64,000 nt of DNA from Leishmania mexicana MHOM/GT/2001/U1103. Taxonomy: Eukaryota; Euglenozoa; Kinetoplastea; Trypanosomatida; Trypanosomatidae. The notes below the pieces were generated by a model, which was given only the letters and a program-made list of their open reading frames with translations, was not told the origin of the DNA and searched no databases. This document shows positions 52,681 through 64,000 of the stretch, in pieces; position 1 is the first letter of the stretch, and each line of letters starts with the position of its first letter. The position numbers and the translations under genes were made by a program. The DNA lies in NCBI RefSeq assembly GCF_000234665.1, contig NC_018324.1:553501-617500 (forward strand). The letters run 5' to 3'.

Positions 52681-53752
52681 CTGAGTTGCTGTATTATTAT
52701 TTTCTTGTGATCTTCAATGTTCGCCTTCGCTTCCCGTGAAGAGGGACACTGCGCCTCTCGGTGTGTGTGAATAGGGGATGAGGGGAGCGGGAGCAGAACG
52801 GTTGTATTCTGTGAGGAGCCTCGCTTCCTGTACCGCTACAGCGCTGTGGCGAAGGAGCCAAGAGAGAGATCTGTATGCTCCCGTGTGAAGTAGGGGAGAG
52901 CGGAGCAAAACAGCACGCAAGGACGAGAGAGTAGAGGGAGAGCGTTAAAGAACATCGATGAGCTGACCGCTAAACCAACAGCGAAAACCGGCATATTCCA
53001 CACACAACGCCTGAACCATGAACCCTGCATCCATTCCAGCAGTCCTCCTCCCCACCACCACCACCACCCGCCTATCGGAAAGCATACTAATTCGGTGGTG
53101 GTCGCCTTTTTCCCGCGGGCAGTGCTGCGCAAGGGTAGAACACCCAAGAAAGTGCGCGAGTTGCACACCTGCTTCCCCGCCACCTCCCCCACATTCCCCC
53201 CTCTCCCGCCGCAAAGATGCTGCCCCGATTCACTTCTATCCCTCTCAAGGCGGGGCTCACGCAAAGACCACATGCAGCTTCAACTCGGCCGCTTCAATCA
53301 AATGTCGGCTCCAGCCGCCAACACCACACAAACAGGCACACCCACCGTAGATGTAGAGGGAGGGAGAAAGAGGGAAAAGTCAACAAGACGTGAACAGAAC
53401 AGGAGCATCGCTGCCCTTCCCCCATCCCTTGTACAATCACAAGCTGTCACGCGGCAGGCTCTGCTCAGGCATACACACACGCACACCGACGCACGCACAC
53501 GACAGGAAGAAGGGAGTCAGCACAAATAAAGTAAAAGAAGGGGTACAACAGGAGAGGACTGGCACACGCCCCCCCCACCCGCCCACAAGACAGTGCGGTC
53601 CTTGTGGGTGAGGTGCGAATGCACTCGGATAGAAGGAAAGAAAAGGAGTGGCACGGCAACGCCCTCCCACCCACCCCCACCCTCGTCCACCGCGCCTACA
53701 GAGCCACCAGCACGCACCTGCAATCCCAAGCGCCGCTTCCCGGCGGCAGCGT
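52681..53752. other. Intergenic region
   Basis: No supported gene. Presumed 3'UTR of the proteasome gene and 5' region of the small protein. A CCA/CCACC-type repeat is at about 53049-53070. Confidence 0.6.
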
Positions 53753-54547
53753 CTATTCCTCGACGTCCAGAGGCTGCTCGTGCAGCACCTCCTCCTCATC
53801 ATCCGCCGCCGCCACGCGGTCTTCTGGACGCATCTTGAACTCATCCAGGTACCTGCGCGCGCTCTCCTCCTCAAAGATAGTGAAGGGGGTATCCTTGCCT
53901 ACGATGGCGATGGTGGTGTTTTTTACATTCAGTTCCACGCCCTCCGATGTGGCGGAAGCGAGGGCCTTCAATGCGTGCACCACGAGCTCATCGAGAGTGC
54001 AGTCGGTGAAGTGCACGAAATGCTTCTCCAAATACGTGCGGGAGGCCTGCGACCGCACGCCCATCGCCGTGGCCTTGTAGTCGTAGACGTCACCGGACGG
54101 CACCGTCTGGTACAGGTGCGGCCCCTGACGGTCGTAGCCAGCAAGCAGCAAGCCAACGCCGAAAGGACGCTTCCCGCCGAATTGGATGTGGCGCTGGTGC
54201 TTCTCCCCGACCATGTCCGCCATTTGATTCATTGGCATACCATCGCTATACATGTAGCGATAGTTCATGCATTCTGTGCGCAGGAAGCGAGCAAGCACGC
54301 GGCCGTCCGCCACTAGGCCCGAGATGGACATGCCAACATGCTCGTCAATTTCGAAGACCTTTTCTTGGTACGAGGACAGCTCCGCGACGGGGCTGCGCTT
54401 GAGTGCGGTAAGCACAACATAGTCCCTCCCTTTCACGCCGACCGTCGCGGAGCCGTTGTTGACAGCCTCGTTCGCATACTCGATCTGAAAGAGCCGACCC
54501 GTCGGGCTCCAGGTCGTGATGTCGCTATCATACTCGTTCTTGAACAT
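53753..54547 (-). CDS. PSMA1: 20S proteasome alpha subunit (alpha-6 / PSMA1 type)
   Basis: 264 aa from the ATG at 54547. The N-terminus [18 protein letters not shown] followed by [10 protein letters not shown] is the alpha-subunit signature, and the starting YD..T.WSP.GR pattern is that of the PSMA1/Pre5 branch. Further family features: [16 protein letters not shown]-type strand (here [12 protein letters not shown]), [26 protein letters not shown]-like segment ([12 protein letters not shown]) and an acidic C-terminal tail after ~240. Alpha subunits form the outer gating rings of the 20S core in cytosol and nucleus. TriTrypDB-style naming may call it proteasome alpha 1. The frame extends 46 codons upstream, but the conserved start is clear. 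Confidence 0.93.
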   Translation of the reverse strand: MFKNEYDSDITTWSPTGRLFQIEYANEAVNNGSATVGVKGRDYVVLTALKRSPVAELSSYQEKVFEIDEHVGMSISGLVADGRVLARFLRTECMNYRYMYSDGMPMNQMADMVGEKHQRHIQFGGKRPFGVGLLLAGYDRQGPHLYQTVPSGDVYDYKATAMGVRSQASRTYLEKHFVHFTDCTLDELVVHALKALASATSEGVELNVKNTTIAIVGKDTPFTIFEEESARRYLDEFKMRPEDRVAAADDEEEVLHEQPLDVEE

Positions 54548-55473
54548 GACGCACTCCGCGTAGCTGTGTAGAGTCTGTCTGTTTCTGTTTTGGGGTGCGC
54601 TGGCTGTATTGGACGGACGCAAGTTCACGCAGGGGCGACAAGACGGACGAGGCTGGTCCGAGACAAACAGGAGCAGACGAAGCACCGAAACACTGTAGGG
54701 GTTGTGTGCGTGCGTGTGTGTGTGTGTGTCTTGTGTGAAAGCTTGAATGAGAGCAGGGACTCGTGAGCGTCGCCGTTGATCTTTTCGTGTGTGTTCTCAA
54801 AGGAAAAGAAGCAGACACACAGGCCACAGTCGCAGTGGATGATGGCGGTGCACGACAGAGAGAGAGAAAAGGAGAAAGCCGATGCAGTGTAGGAGCAAGG
54901 GAGGCAATGGGCACAACCCGGTGTAACATCATCCAACTTTAAGCGCTCACATGTGCCTTTCAACTCATTCCCGGTGCAGCGTGAGCGCGGCAACGCACGC
55001 ATGCTAAAGGCACCCACACCCGTCTGCACCTCGCCACGGCAGATCACGGATCGAGAGAGGGACAGCTGAGGAGTATCCGAAAAGGAACGAAGGCAGGTTA
55101 GCGGTTGCCTCCCCCTCCTCCCCCTTCGACCTTTCCGGCTGCATTTTCCGTACTGGATTTGACGCGCCTCTCCTCCTCCTCCTTTGGCGCTTTTTTTTCG
55201 GGCGTTCGTCTTCTCTTTTTTTTTCCGATGTCGGCATGGGACAAGAAACACAACAGAACAAAAAAAAGGCACAAAGACAATACGAAAAAAAAAGGAAGTG
55301 ACACACACGCACACACACACACGCACACACGCACGCACGCACACAACACCAAAAAGAAGACGCGTCGTTGTTTGGAGGCGTTGCCGAATGGCGTGCCGCA
55401 CTCCTATCTGATTTTTCTTTCTTTAGTGGGCCTTCCTTCGTTTCGTCTTGTTGGATCTCCGTTCTCTCGCTCT

Positions 55474-55529
55474 CTGTGTGTGTATTGATGTGTGTATTGA
55501 TGTGTGTGCGTGTGTGTGTGTGTGTGTGT
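55474..55529. repeat. GT microsatellite
   Basis: Interrupted (GT)n run with TATTGATG spacers. A matching (CA)n run lies 150 bp to the left at about 55302-55345, so the two could pair as an inverted repeat. Confidence 0.9.
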
Positions 55530-56304
55530 CGGTTCTGTCTTGGTGATCATTCCTCCTCCGGAACGCTTTTCGTTGTGCGTCGCCTACCTTGTCTTTTTCT
55601 CATGTTTGTTTTTTTTCCTTGTTGCCCTTGTGTGTATTTGAGGCGGTGTTCTCAAGAATGCTTCTCTTTTCCTTCTTTCATGTTTTAAACAACAAAAAAA
55701 AGGCGACTCACATTAGCGTACACAAAGACATACACCGAATCATGTGCGCGTAGTGAACGGGGCACAAACACATTGCTTGATACGGGCGAGGGTCTTGCAA
55801 GGTGGGACGAGCAAGGAGCTAATTCTCTTGAAGAGAGACACGCAAACATACGCACTAGCCAGCAAACCTACCAACAACACGCATAGCAAGATAATCAGGA
55901 GTTGCTCTTGAGTTACTGAGCATGTCGAAAGTACTCTGTTTCGAGCCTTGCGGTTCAGAATACATGCCATTGCGTATGTCTGTCCATCTGCCTATAGGTA
56001 TGGCTGTTTGTATCTGTGTATGTGTGTGTACGTGTGCCTGTGTCTATCTGCGTGCAGGGCAAGGTGTCTCATAGACCTTTGGTCAGCCCATCTCGCCGTC
56101 CCCCTTCTCTTGCGCTTTTTTCCCACGTGTTCCTTATTGTCTCCCGTCCCGCACGTCTTTTTGTTTGTTTGTTTGTTTTCTTCCTCTCCACTTCCCGGAG
56201 GGGCGTGTTTCCAACACCAAACAGGCGCACAAAGAAAACAAAAAAAAAAGAAAGAAAAAAAGAGAGAAAAAAAGAAACGGAAAAGAGGAGAACAACAAAA
56301 TAAA

Positions 56305-56305
<1 letters not shown>

Positions 56306-56341
<36 letters not shown>

Positions 56342-56354
56342 TATATATATATAA
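56306..56354. repeat. TAA trinucleotide and TA dinucleotide microsatellite
   Basis: About ten AAT/TAA units run directly into (AT)n. An AT-only block of ~50 bp is unusual in this GC-rich DNA and is flanked by purine-rich sequence. Confidence 0.9.
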
Positions 56355-59300
56355 GGACACAAGCGCACAGGCGAAACAGACAACACACGCCGGGAAGAAA
56401 ACCACACACACACACACATGCATACACAAAAAAAAGAGGAAAACAAAAACAAAACAAAAAAAACAAACGCTCGCATGTGCGTCAAAAGCGACGCTCTCAT
56501 CTTGTTTTTTTGTTGCCTGTTTTTCTTTTTTTTTCGGTCGTTCTGTTGTGGTCCATTTTCCTGGCGTTCTGAGACGACAGTGGGACTTTGCAAGATCCTT
56601 TTCCGTCTCCCCTCCCATTCCCTTTCTCTCCGTCTTTCTTTTCTTCTTTCTTTTTTTTCCTTGACTCCGTGGATCCTTCGTTTCGGTTTCTCACTCCTAT
56701 TCTTCTCTCCTCGACCTCACTTCTTCGTCGCTTCTTCGTCGCTTCTTCTTTCGCTCGCGTCTGCACAGCTGGCGAGCTTACAACACCGCACGTGCCAAGG
56801 AAAACCCTTTTGCACGACGGCGGTGATGGCTTGCCTCGCCGGCAGCATTCGATTCCTTATCCTCCTCCGACTCCTCGTTCTTCGCTCACTCACTCACTCT
56901 TACGCGTTCTCGCATCACTCGTGCCGTCCTCCGTCCTCACCCTGCGCCGCTCCTTCAGTCTCACCAAACTCCCTCCCATCTCGCTCCTCACTTTCGTAGG
57001 ACGCATCACATGCGCACAACACCCCCACATATGGAAGCGGTCGTGTGCTCTCAGAAAACGCCACACACAGAAGAGCTTAAAGGACAGTGAAGTAGGGAGC
57101 TTCAAGAGGAGGAGGCGGAGCAAAACTTGCAGGGGTTGCGGTGCGGGGAGGAAGGGGGTAGAAGAGGGATGCACTACCGTCTTTTCGTCACCGCTGAAAG
57201 TGGGGAATAACAGCTGAATAGCAGAAACCAAAAAAAAATCATACACACAACATCAGCAGCAGCAAAGGGAAACGAATGGAGAGGGGATACGAAATCAGAA
57301 CTACCGTCAATCTTTACGAAGTTATCGACCATCGCGGAAAAAAGGGGGAAAAAATAAAGAGTCGTGGTGTCGTACGTCCACGCGAAGGCTCACTTGTTGA
57401 AGCAACGTCAAGTCATCGTTGAATGACACCCTCTCGCCACCCATCCATCTCAGCCTTTTCTTGTCGGTATCTGCCGCGTCGTCTATTTTTCCTCCCTCCG
57501 TCTCCCCCTTTTCGATCCGCGTTGGATACTGCCTTGATTCGAACCGTGCGGAGTGGCCTCGTTCCCAACGGTGAACAACAAGGCACACACACACACAGAC
57601 AACCAAACGAAAGCAGCCAACGGGGAGGGGGAGCAGGCACCGAAGAAGGTGTGACGCAACGAAGGACAAGAAGAAGCAACGACGACAGAAAACACAACGA
57701 GAATTCAAAAAAGGTGGAGAAAAGAGGGCGGTGGTGGTTTGTGAGTACAAGTAGGAATGCAAACATGAAAAACAGCTCGGACACACACACACACGCAGAG
57801 AGACGCACAAGCCAGCACACTCATATATATATATATATATGTATACACGCACACGCCGAGTCACACGGATACGCAAAACGTTTTTTATAACACATCGCTG
57901 ATGCGCAGCAAATAGAAACCAGCGTAAAGCATGCGAAAAAAAAAAAGGAGACACAAGCGCGTACGAGAAAAAGAGGCACAGAGGGGAGAAAAAAGGAGCA
58001 GAGGAGGGGTGTGAGCACGTATAGATCGAGGAAGACGAAAGAGCACAAAGAAAAACGGAGAGGCAACCCAAACGCTTCACATAACGTAGCCGTGCATGAG
58101 CTGCTGACAAGAGGCAAGTTTTTTTTTTTGGGGGGGGGGTAGGAGATTCACTTCGCCGTCGTCCCCACCACTGATGCACACATACATGCTCTCTCTCCGC
58201 GTGGTGCCCCAAGCCCGCCTCTTCCTCCGCCATGTGCGTTTCTTCGTTGCTCCCGTCCTTTCTCGCTTCTTTCCTCAGCCCTTGAAGTGACAGGACTCTC
58301 CCCATCCATCACATCTAGTCGATTCCGATATTTTCTCGCTGTTGCTGACACTTCTCGTACCACAATCTGCTCTTTGTTTTTTTCCGGTGACTGCCATCGC
58401 TGACTCTTCGCTGGCGCACCTGTCTTTGCATCCATTGTCTCCGTGTCCGCCTGTGTATGCGAGTGAAAGAGCGGGTCGGTGAATGCGCGTCCGTGATGGA
58501 GTGTGCGAGAAGTTTTCAGATGTCTCCCAGTCGCATAATCCTCAAGCTTCGAGTACTCCTCATTCTTCCTTCGACGTGGCGCGCAGATCCTGCTATCTTA
58601 CGTCTTCAACCTCTGCTGTCCTCTTCTCTCACCCTTCAAAGTGTGTAAGTGGTAGGAGTTGACGATTTGTGCGTCGCACTGTAACAACGGAGGTCTTTCG
58701 GTGGCTCACGACGCTGCCCGCGGCGGTGAGGCGAAAAAGAGGCATCGTCGAATCCACTGATGAGCCCCCGACTCACACGCGCACGCACACACAGACACAC
58801 ACAAAATGATGGGAGGCCGAGCGAGGGTGGGGCAGCTCACGTGCCCCAAAGCAGAGGCCGGTAAGACAAAGGGAGCGCGCCACGGCAAAGCATCCATCCG
58901 ATTTGCCACGCAGGAGATGTGCGTCGTGTTCGTCTATTCGCCTTTCAGTTTGTGGTTTTGTGAGCTCCTGAGGTGCCTTTCAACAACACAAAAGAAAATA
59001 AAATCGAAAATAGTGGAGAAAAAGGCAGACTAAAACAAAAGAAAACAAGGTAACAGCACGTGAGGTGTATGTTTGGCCTGAGGCACCTCACCGTTATGAA
59101 CAAAAAACAAAACAAAAGAAAAACGAAAACAAAAATGCACGGACAGACATACATACACGCACACACGCACACCTACATACAATCAAATCAATCAAATCAA
59201 AATCAAGCCGAACATCCCATGAAAAACAAAAACAAAAACTTTTTTTCAATATATATATATATAATGAAACGGCAAAGCCAATCATCATGTGGGGACCAAC

Positions 59301-59741
59301 GAGCGAATGAGCCCCCCCCCCCAAAAAAAAAAAGAAAACTGGCGCCTGAAACATAGAACAGCCAAGGAGGAGGGGGGAGATAAAATGAGAACACAAACAG
59401 CAAACAAGAAAAGGAAGCATTGTTTGATTCCTGTCAATGTGAAGGGTATGTGTGTATGTGTCTACTTTTGTGTGCGTGTGTGCGTGTGCGTTGCACATGT
59501 GGGAGAAGGGGGGGAGGCGTGCGGAGTGCGAAGGGGGAGGGGGTGAGCTGTCTCTATCCTCTCCCTCTTCGCCGCCATCCTCTTCCGTCGTTCGCTCTCC
59601 TTCAGTCCATGAGCTCTCGTCACACGGTCATCGGCTAGGAAAGGATCCTGTGAGAAAGCCGCTCAAGTCGCATGCGCACAAAGACACGAAGGGAGGAACG
59701 CGAGAGGGCAGGAAACGAAAACGCACCCACGCTCCTACAGC

Positions 59742-59769
59742 CACGCACGCACGCACGCACGCACGCACA
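59742..59769. repeat. GCAC tetranucleotide microsatellite
   Basis: Seven tandem CACG/GCAC units with no variation, likely polymorphic in length. Confidence 0.9.
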
Positions 59770-60491
59770 TGTAGAGTCCTCGCTCTATATCAAGAGAGGG
59801 CAACGATGACACACGACCCATACCATTCTTTGAATGCGGAAAAGAGAATCTGAAGAACAAGGGCAGGGACAACGATGGGGACTGCTTTTCTCGTTCGCAT
59901 TTTCTTAATGCACATTATGGCGCGAGAAACGCATCCTTTGCGGGAGACGGGAACATTAGGAATTCGTCAGACACTTACACTCCACAGCAACGTTTGCGCG
60001 CACACACCTCGCGACAAGACACGGCCCACGAGCAAATTTTAGAAGCACACGAAACAAAGGAACGAAGCAAAGAGCGAAGGAGTGGGGGCGCCAAGCTGTG
60101 CGCGCACCGGTGAAGAGAAGCGTAGCCATCAGCACGGTGCACTTAAACAGACATAGCATTAAGCACTTGCCTCACTGTGTATTTCTCTGTGCTTCCTTTT
60201 CTGTTGGTCGTGTGCCACTTTGAAGAGTCTCTCCTGTGTTGCCGATTGGTTGCATCTCTGGGTTGCGATCTCCCTAACCGTTTCGTGTTTCCACGCCATT
60301 CCCACGCATATCTTTTTATTTTCCTTTGTCTGCTTTGGAGTGAGTGGCATACCCTTCACCGCTCCCCACTTTCTTGTCTTCGACCTGCCTTTTCGCATCC
60401 CTGTTGCACCGCGATCCGCATGTTCTCGCGAGACATCTGTGCTGCGTCAAGCATGGCAAGGGAATCACAATGCCGCCTTTGCACCAGGCGT

Positions 60492-60839
60492 CTAGTGGCG
60501 GTCCGGGCACTCGCGGGACAGGTGCTCCGTCGAGCCACAGTTGTAGCACGACTTCGGCTTCCGCTCGTTCGGGCAGTCGCGGCTCATGTGGCCCGTGCCG
60601 CCGCAGTTGTAGCAAGAGCGGGTGTCGGCGCCGGCCTTGGCCTCGTTCGTGCACTCGCGGGACAGGTGCTCCGTCGAGCCACAGTTGTAGCACGACTTCG
60701 GCTTCCGCTCGCTGGGGCAGTCGCGGCTCAGGTGGCCGGTCTCACCGCAGTTGTAGCAAGAGCGGGTCGCCGCGGCGCGCGGGCAGCTGCGCGACATGTG
60801 GCCGGCCTCACCACACTTGTAGCACGTGATAGCGGACAT
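60492..60839 (-). CDS. UMSBP: Universal minicircle sequence-binding-type protein, five CCHC zinc knuckles
   Basis: 115 aa from the ATG at 60839. Five zinc knuckles of the form Cx2Cx4Hx4C at C6-C19, C28-C41, C50-C63, C76-C89 and C98-C111, separated by short basic linkers, fill nearly the whole protein. Length and knuckle number match UMSBP of Crithidia (about 116 aa, five knuckles), which binds the 12-base universal minicircle sequence at kinetoplast DNA replication origins; the related HEXBP has nine knuckles and is longer. Knuckles 3 and 5 share an identical segment SCYNCGSTEHLSREC, and 61 bp of DNA are repeated exactly, showing a recent duplication of a two-knuckle unit. A wider single-strand nucleic-acid-binding or telomere role is also known for relatives. 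Confidence 0.88.
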   Translation of the reverse strand: MSAITCYKCGEAGHMSRSCPRAAATRSCYNCGETGHLSRDCPSERKPKSCYNCGSTEHLSRECTNEAKAGADTRSCYNCGGTGHMSRDCPNERKPKSCYNCGSTEHLSRECPDRH

Positions 60840-63800
60840 GATGATGGAAGGAGGTGAGCGAAAAGAATGAGAGAGAGAGCGCGGGGGAAGACTTGGGAAA
60901 GCGGAAATCTGCGCCAGTGCGCGCGTGTGTCCAGCGGGGGGTAGAGAGTGAAGGAAAGGAGAATGCGAAGGAAGAGAGAGAAGGGGGTGTGGTGGCGTCC
61001 ATTCAAGACAAACAGAAAGCGTGAGAAACCAAGCAAAAGGCGAAGAGATGATGGAGGAAAGAGGGCGCATGTGAACGAGTACGTCATTGGCATGGAGAAC
61101 AGAAACGTGGGCGGGAAAAAAAACGAGCATCCACGTTGCCACAGAAGTGTCAGTAATGCCGTGTTGCCGTGTGTGACGGCAGTAATGCTGACAAGGACTC
61201 AGCGTGCGCGTCGAAGCCCACGAAAGTCGCGAGATGGCCCAGGTGGTTCATTGCGTTTCAGCATGACAAAGTGAGCCGCATACTTCTCTGGGCACACCAC
61301 TGCACCTCCCCAAAGCATTCGTCATTAAAAAACGCCGATGAAAGTGTGATCTTATCACAGACGTTCTCTTGTATTTTTTTTGTGTCTCGATTACAGTTCC
61401 GGTTTAGATGATGGCCAAACATGTCTCTCTTCCCGCCGCAGAGGAGAGAGGGGGGAGAAGGGAGAAGGCAAAGCGAGAAAAAAAACACAAGCACATCACC
61501 TCACGCCGCTGATCCCTCTCGAAAAAAATGTCCGTCAGGGTCTCTCTGATCTATCTCTCTCCTTGTCCGACTAGAACGTTTTTCTTCGTGTATTAGAGGG
61601 ACTAGAGACGCTACAAATAGCAGTAATGCAGGACAGGGGAGCGACTGACCATGTGGGAAAATGCGGGTGGGGTGGGGCAACTTTTTTTTGCTTTTTTTTA
61701 TATATCCCGACACGCGCTCTCATTCTCGCTCTCTTTCTTTACTCGTTGCGCTCTGTTGCATATCGCTCAGCTCCGTCTCACGGGAGTCGCGCCTGTTCAG
61801 ACCGCACCGTGCGCACTCCGCACCAACGACACACAAGCACACAAGGAAAGAAAGAGACGTCTGCAGAGCAGTGACGAAGAACACAAGTGAAGGAGGGAAC
61901 GCACTCTGCGAACAGCAGGAGCCGCCCTGCACAGCGCTCCTCAGCCAGTCAAAAAAAAAGCATTGAAGACAACGGCACTCAAAACAAGAGAAAAAACGTG
62001 ACCAGACGAGAGGAGATGGGATGGCCAGGTATGCGAGTCAGCGTGTACGACTACCTCGCATACGTGTCCACACTCACCAGACAGAGACACGTACATAGAA
62101 AACATGTGCAGGGGCAGCAACAGGAGGGGAGAGAGACACATCAGCTGGCGGTGGCGGTGGGCAAGGTTCGATCCCCTCTTGGTATCGCGTTTTTTCCTCT
62201 TTTTTGTTGCTGTCGATTGTCATTACTTTGATCTTTTTCTTTTTGTGAGGGGGACGGGGGGGGAGAGGTTGCTGCTCTCTCATTCACGCCAGGTGCGGCG
62301 ATGTGGTGAGCAAACAGCGACGCACGTGCACACAAAGCGGCGCTGTCGAGACGAAGAGACACGCCGAGTAGAAAGAAAAAAAAAACGGAAACCAAAAGGC
62401 GGCGAGGGAAGAAAGAGACGCGCGCCCCCCTCCCTCCCCTTTTTTTCTTTTTTTTTACTTGGACCGGGGTGCGGGATTACGATGTGAGGTCCGCAGAGAA
62501 GAAAACAAAAAAACACCTTTAAAAAGACGAAAAGAAGACTTACGCAGAAAACAAAGGGGCGAGGAGAAGCGCCGGCAGCTCGAAAGACACAACAGACGGG
62601 GAGAGAAAAGGGAGGGAGAGGGGGCAGGCGAGTACGTGTCGCGAGCAGGACGCAAAACACAGAAGGGGAGACGAAGACGGTAAATGGGAAAAAGAGGAGA
62701 TGGTTCGGCAGACGCCCAAGCACAACACCACAGTGTGCCTCTTTTCCACTCATGTTTCCTTCTGCTGTTCCCCTCCTGACCCTCTACGGCCCTCGCTTCA
62801 TCGTGGCGCAATCTCACCGCCATAGCAGCAGATATATTACACGCACGCCGACAAGAAGCCCTCGTGAATGCTGCCCCCTCCCCCTATACACACACGCCTT
62901 CTTCCCTCAACTGCAGACTCCAAGCACGCACGGTAGCACCGAGAAGGCCAAAAGCCACCAAAGAAGGCGAGAGAGAGCTGCACCAGTACCGCGATTGCAC
63001 GTGACCACGACGAGCAAAGCAGAAAAAGCAGGCGGCCCGTGCACATTATGCCAGACCTCTCCGTTAGTCCACTTGCTCGCCTGTGCATCGGTGCTCGCGC
63101 GCGTCTTCAAGACATTTTCCAGTCGTTTTCGCGTCATAGGCGTTTAAGGCTGAGATTCATTCGCTCGGGAAAGGGGGTGGCCCCCGTGCTGGGCCCTTCT
63201 CTGTGCGACTGGTGGTGTCAGTGCTTCCGATTGTCAGCAACGACGCGCAGGTGCCCTTGTCTCGCGGTAAGAAGGGGAAGGGGGGGAAGAGGGAGACAGA
63301 AGCCGAAGACGGGTGAATCATCGTGGTTGCGGTCCCCTCCCTCCTCTCCACCTGCCGACTTCAAGAACAGAAAAGGCAAAAACGAAGAGTACACGGACGT
63401 CGAAGCAGACATAGAACAGAGAAAAAAAAGCTTCAACGGTCTCAGAAATTAAAGCCGCCCTCAGCCGTGTGCGGGTCTGCGCATTTTGCATCAGAGGCGG
63501 TGGGGAGATCGAGACAAAGGCCTGAACACATCAGAGAGAACATGACTATAATGGAAGGCGTTGAGTGAAGAAACAGAGAGAGGGGAACACGGAAAAGACA
63601 GACAAGAGTGAAATGATAAAGAAAGCCTGTAAAGCTTGTCTTTTTTCGATTTGGGCGCGCATGCAGCAGTTTCCTCATCATACGCGGCACTGCGCTCCTC
63701 CTGTGTCTCTCCTCCCCTCACACCTCTCCCACCCCACCTCACCATCAAGTCCTTCTCGTCACTTGGACCGCATCCCTCTCAACCTCTGTGGTCACGCCTT

Positions 63801-64000
63801 CTTTCTTCCCCCACGACAGAGCACACCATAACGTCTGCGAGACTCTCTTCTCTGTCACTCTGTCACCGCCATCCTTCTCATGTTCTGCACAAGCGGCGTC
63901 CTTCTTTTTCCTTCCTTGTTACTCCGCCATCATCCCGTGACACTCGCCTTCAACGCTTTCTCTTCGCTCGTCTCGTGCGATTTCGTGCCGATGCCCGTGG
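60840..64000. other. Right-end region without a supported gene
   Basis: No gene is supported over 3.2 kb. Purine-rich plus-strand blocks (62340-62700) alternate with pyrimidine-rich ones (63650-63900). A plus-strand frame opening with an ATG at 63880 stays open to the edge (40 codons) after a CT-rich leader, but is too short to judge. Minus frames entering from the edge all stop within about 100 bases, so at most the tail of a gene is present. Confidence 0.55.
60909..60988 (-). promoter_or_regulatory. Polypyrimidine tract and candidate splice acceptor of the UMSBP gene
   Basis: On the coding strand a ~50-base C/T-rich tract (about 60935-60988) is followed by GCGCAG with the AG at 60910-60909, about 70 bases before the ATG. 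This is the typical trypanosomatid acceptor layout. Confidence 0.5.

Larger units (their letters stand above)
54548..60491. other. 5.9-kb gene-free region with microsatellites and strand-asymmetry switches
   Basis: No gene is supported. The plus strand alternates between pyrimidine-rich blocks (about 55110-55220, 55380-55690, 56090-56200, 56500-56960, 58150-58640, 60170-60430) and purine-rich blocks (56220-56480, 57560-58080, 59040-59420). Contains GT, TAA and GCAC microsatellites. A 95-codon minus frame (58148-58435) and a 57-codon plus frame (56826-56999, after a long pyrimidine tract and a CACAG) are noted but not called. Confidence 0.6.

Noticed and set aside
57322..58305. 327-aa minus-strand frame
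   Set aside because: Passes through microsatellites and homopolymers and is rich in Cys/Phe/Leu runs typical of non-coding pyrimidine-rich DNA.
58148..58435. 95-aa minus-strand frame beginning MDAKTGAPAKSQ
   Set aside because: Clean ATG-to-stop and protein-like at first sight, but third codon positions are A/G-rich rather than GC-rich, matching the purine-rich surroundings; no family seen.
62163..62176. GGTTCGATCCC resembling a tRNA B box
   Set aside because: No 5-bp T-stem can be paired around it and no A box or acceptor stem is found at the right distance. Similar hits at 31827 and 57530 failed for the same reason.

Overview
This window looks like nuclear chromosomal DNA of a Leishmania-type trypanosomatid. 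The evidence is the GC-rich, intron-free coding sequence, all confidently called genes lying on one strand (minus), long intergenic regions with polypyrimidine tracts on the coding strand just upstream of start codons (as expected for spliced-leader trans-splicing), dense CA/GT and TA microsatellites, and kinetoplastid marker proteins (a five-knuckle UMSBP-type protein and twin NEK-like kinases with PH domains). From memory, the order twin NEK kinases ... proteasome alpha ... UMSBP resembles a stretch of L. major chromosome 36; no search was run. A 100-N assembly gap sits at 14759-14858.

Layout, left to right, all genes on the minus strand and transcribed right to left: the N-terminal part of a Ser/Arg-rich protein cut by the left edge (1-1714); a divergent XRN-like 5'-3' exonuclease-fold protein (3452-6193); a small, probably mitochondrial coiled-coil protein (7116-7544); two NEK-like kinases with C-terminal PH domains (12853-14382 and 18551-20056); an ELMO-domain protein (22336-25152); a TRIM/RBCC-like zinc-finger protein (28834-31380); an axonemal-type LRR protein (33565-35076); a Cep57-like coiled-coil protein (36224-37654); a large WD40 protein with SFI1-like helices (39322-44808); an SCC3/STAG cohesin subunit (47302-50931); a small hypothetical protein (52309-52680); a proteasome alpha subunit (53753-54547); and a UMSBP-like zinc-knuckle protein (60492-60839). 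Several starts were moved inward to the first true ATG or to the start of the conserved domain.

The most interesting feature is not a gene. Two families of unusually homogeneous interspersed repeats lie only in the left half (about 2-33 kb), in the putative 3'UTRs of consecutive genes. Family A (about 0.55-0.6 kb, four copies, one inverted) and family B (743 bp in two full copies that differ at one base by eye while 24 kb apart, plus one truncated copy) resemble the SIDER class of short retroposons by size and position. Their near-identity and mosaic site patterns point to recent spread or ongoing gene conversion (or an assembly artefact). The right half carries no copies. The right-most 9 kb is a low-gene region with alternating purine/pyrimidine strand asymmetry that might be near a transcription boundary.

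Genes in such polycistronic clusters are usually not functionally grouped. Several here (LRRC23-like, Cep57-like, SFI1-like, NEK kinases) would nevertheless fit a cytoskeletal or flagellar theme; that is inference only.
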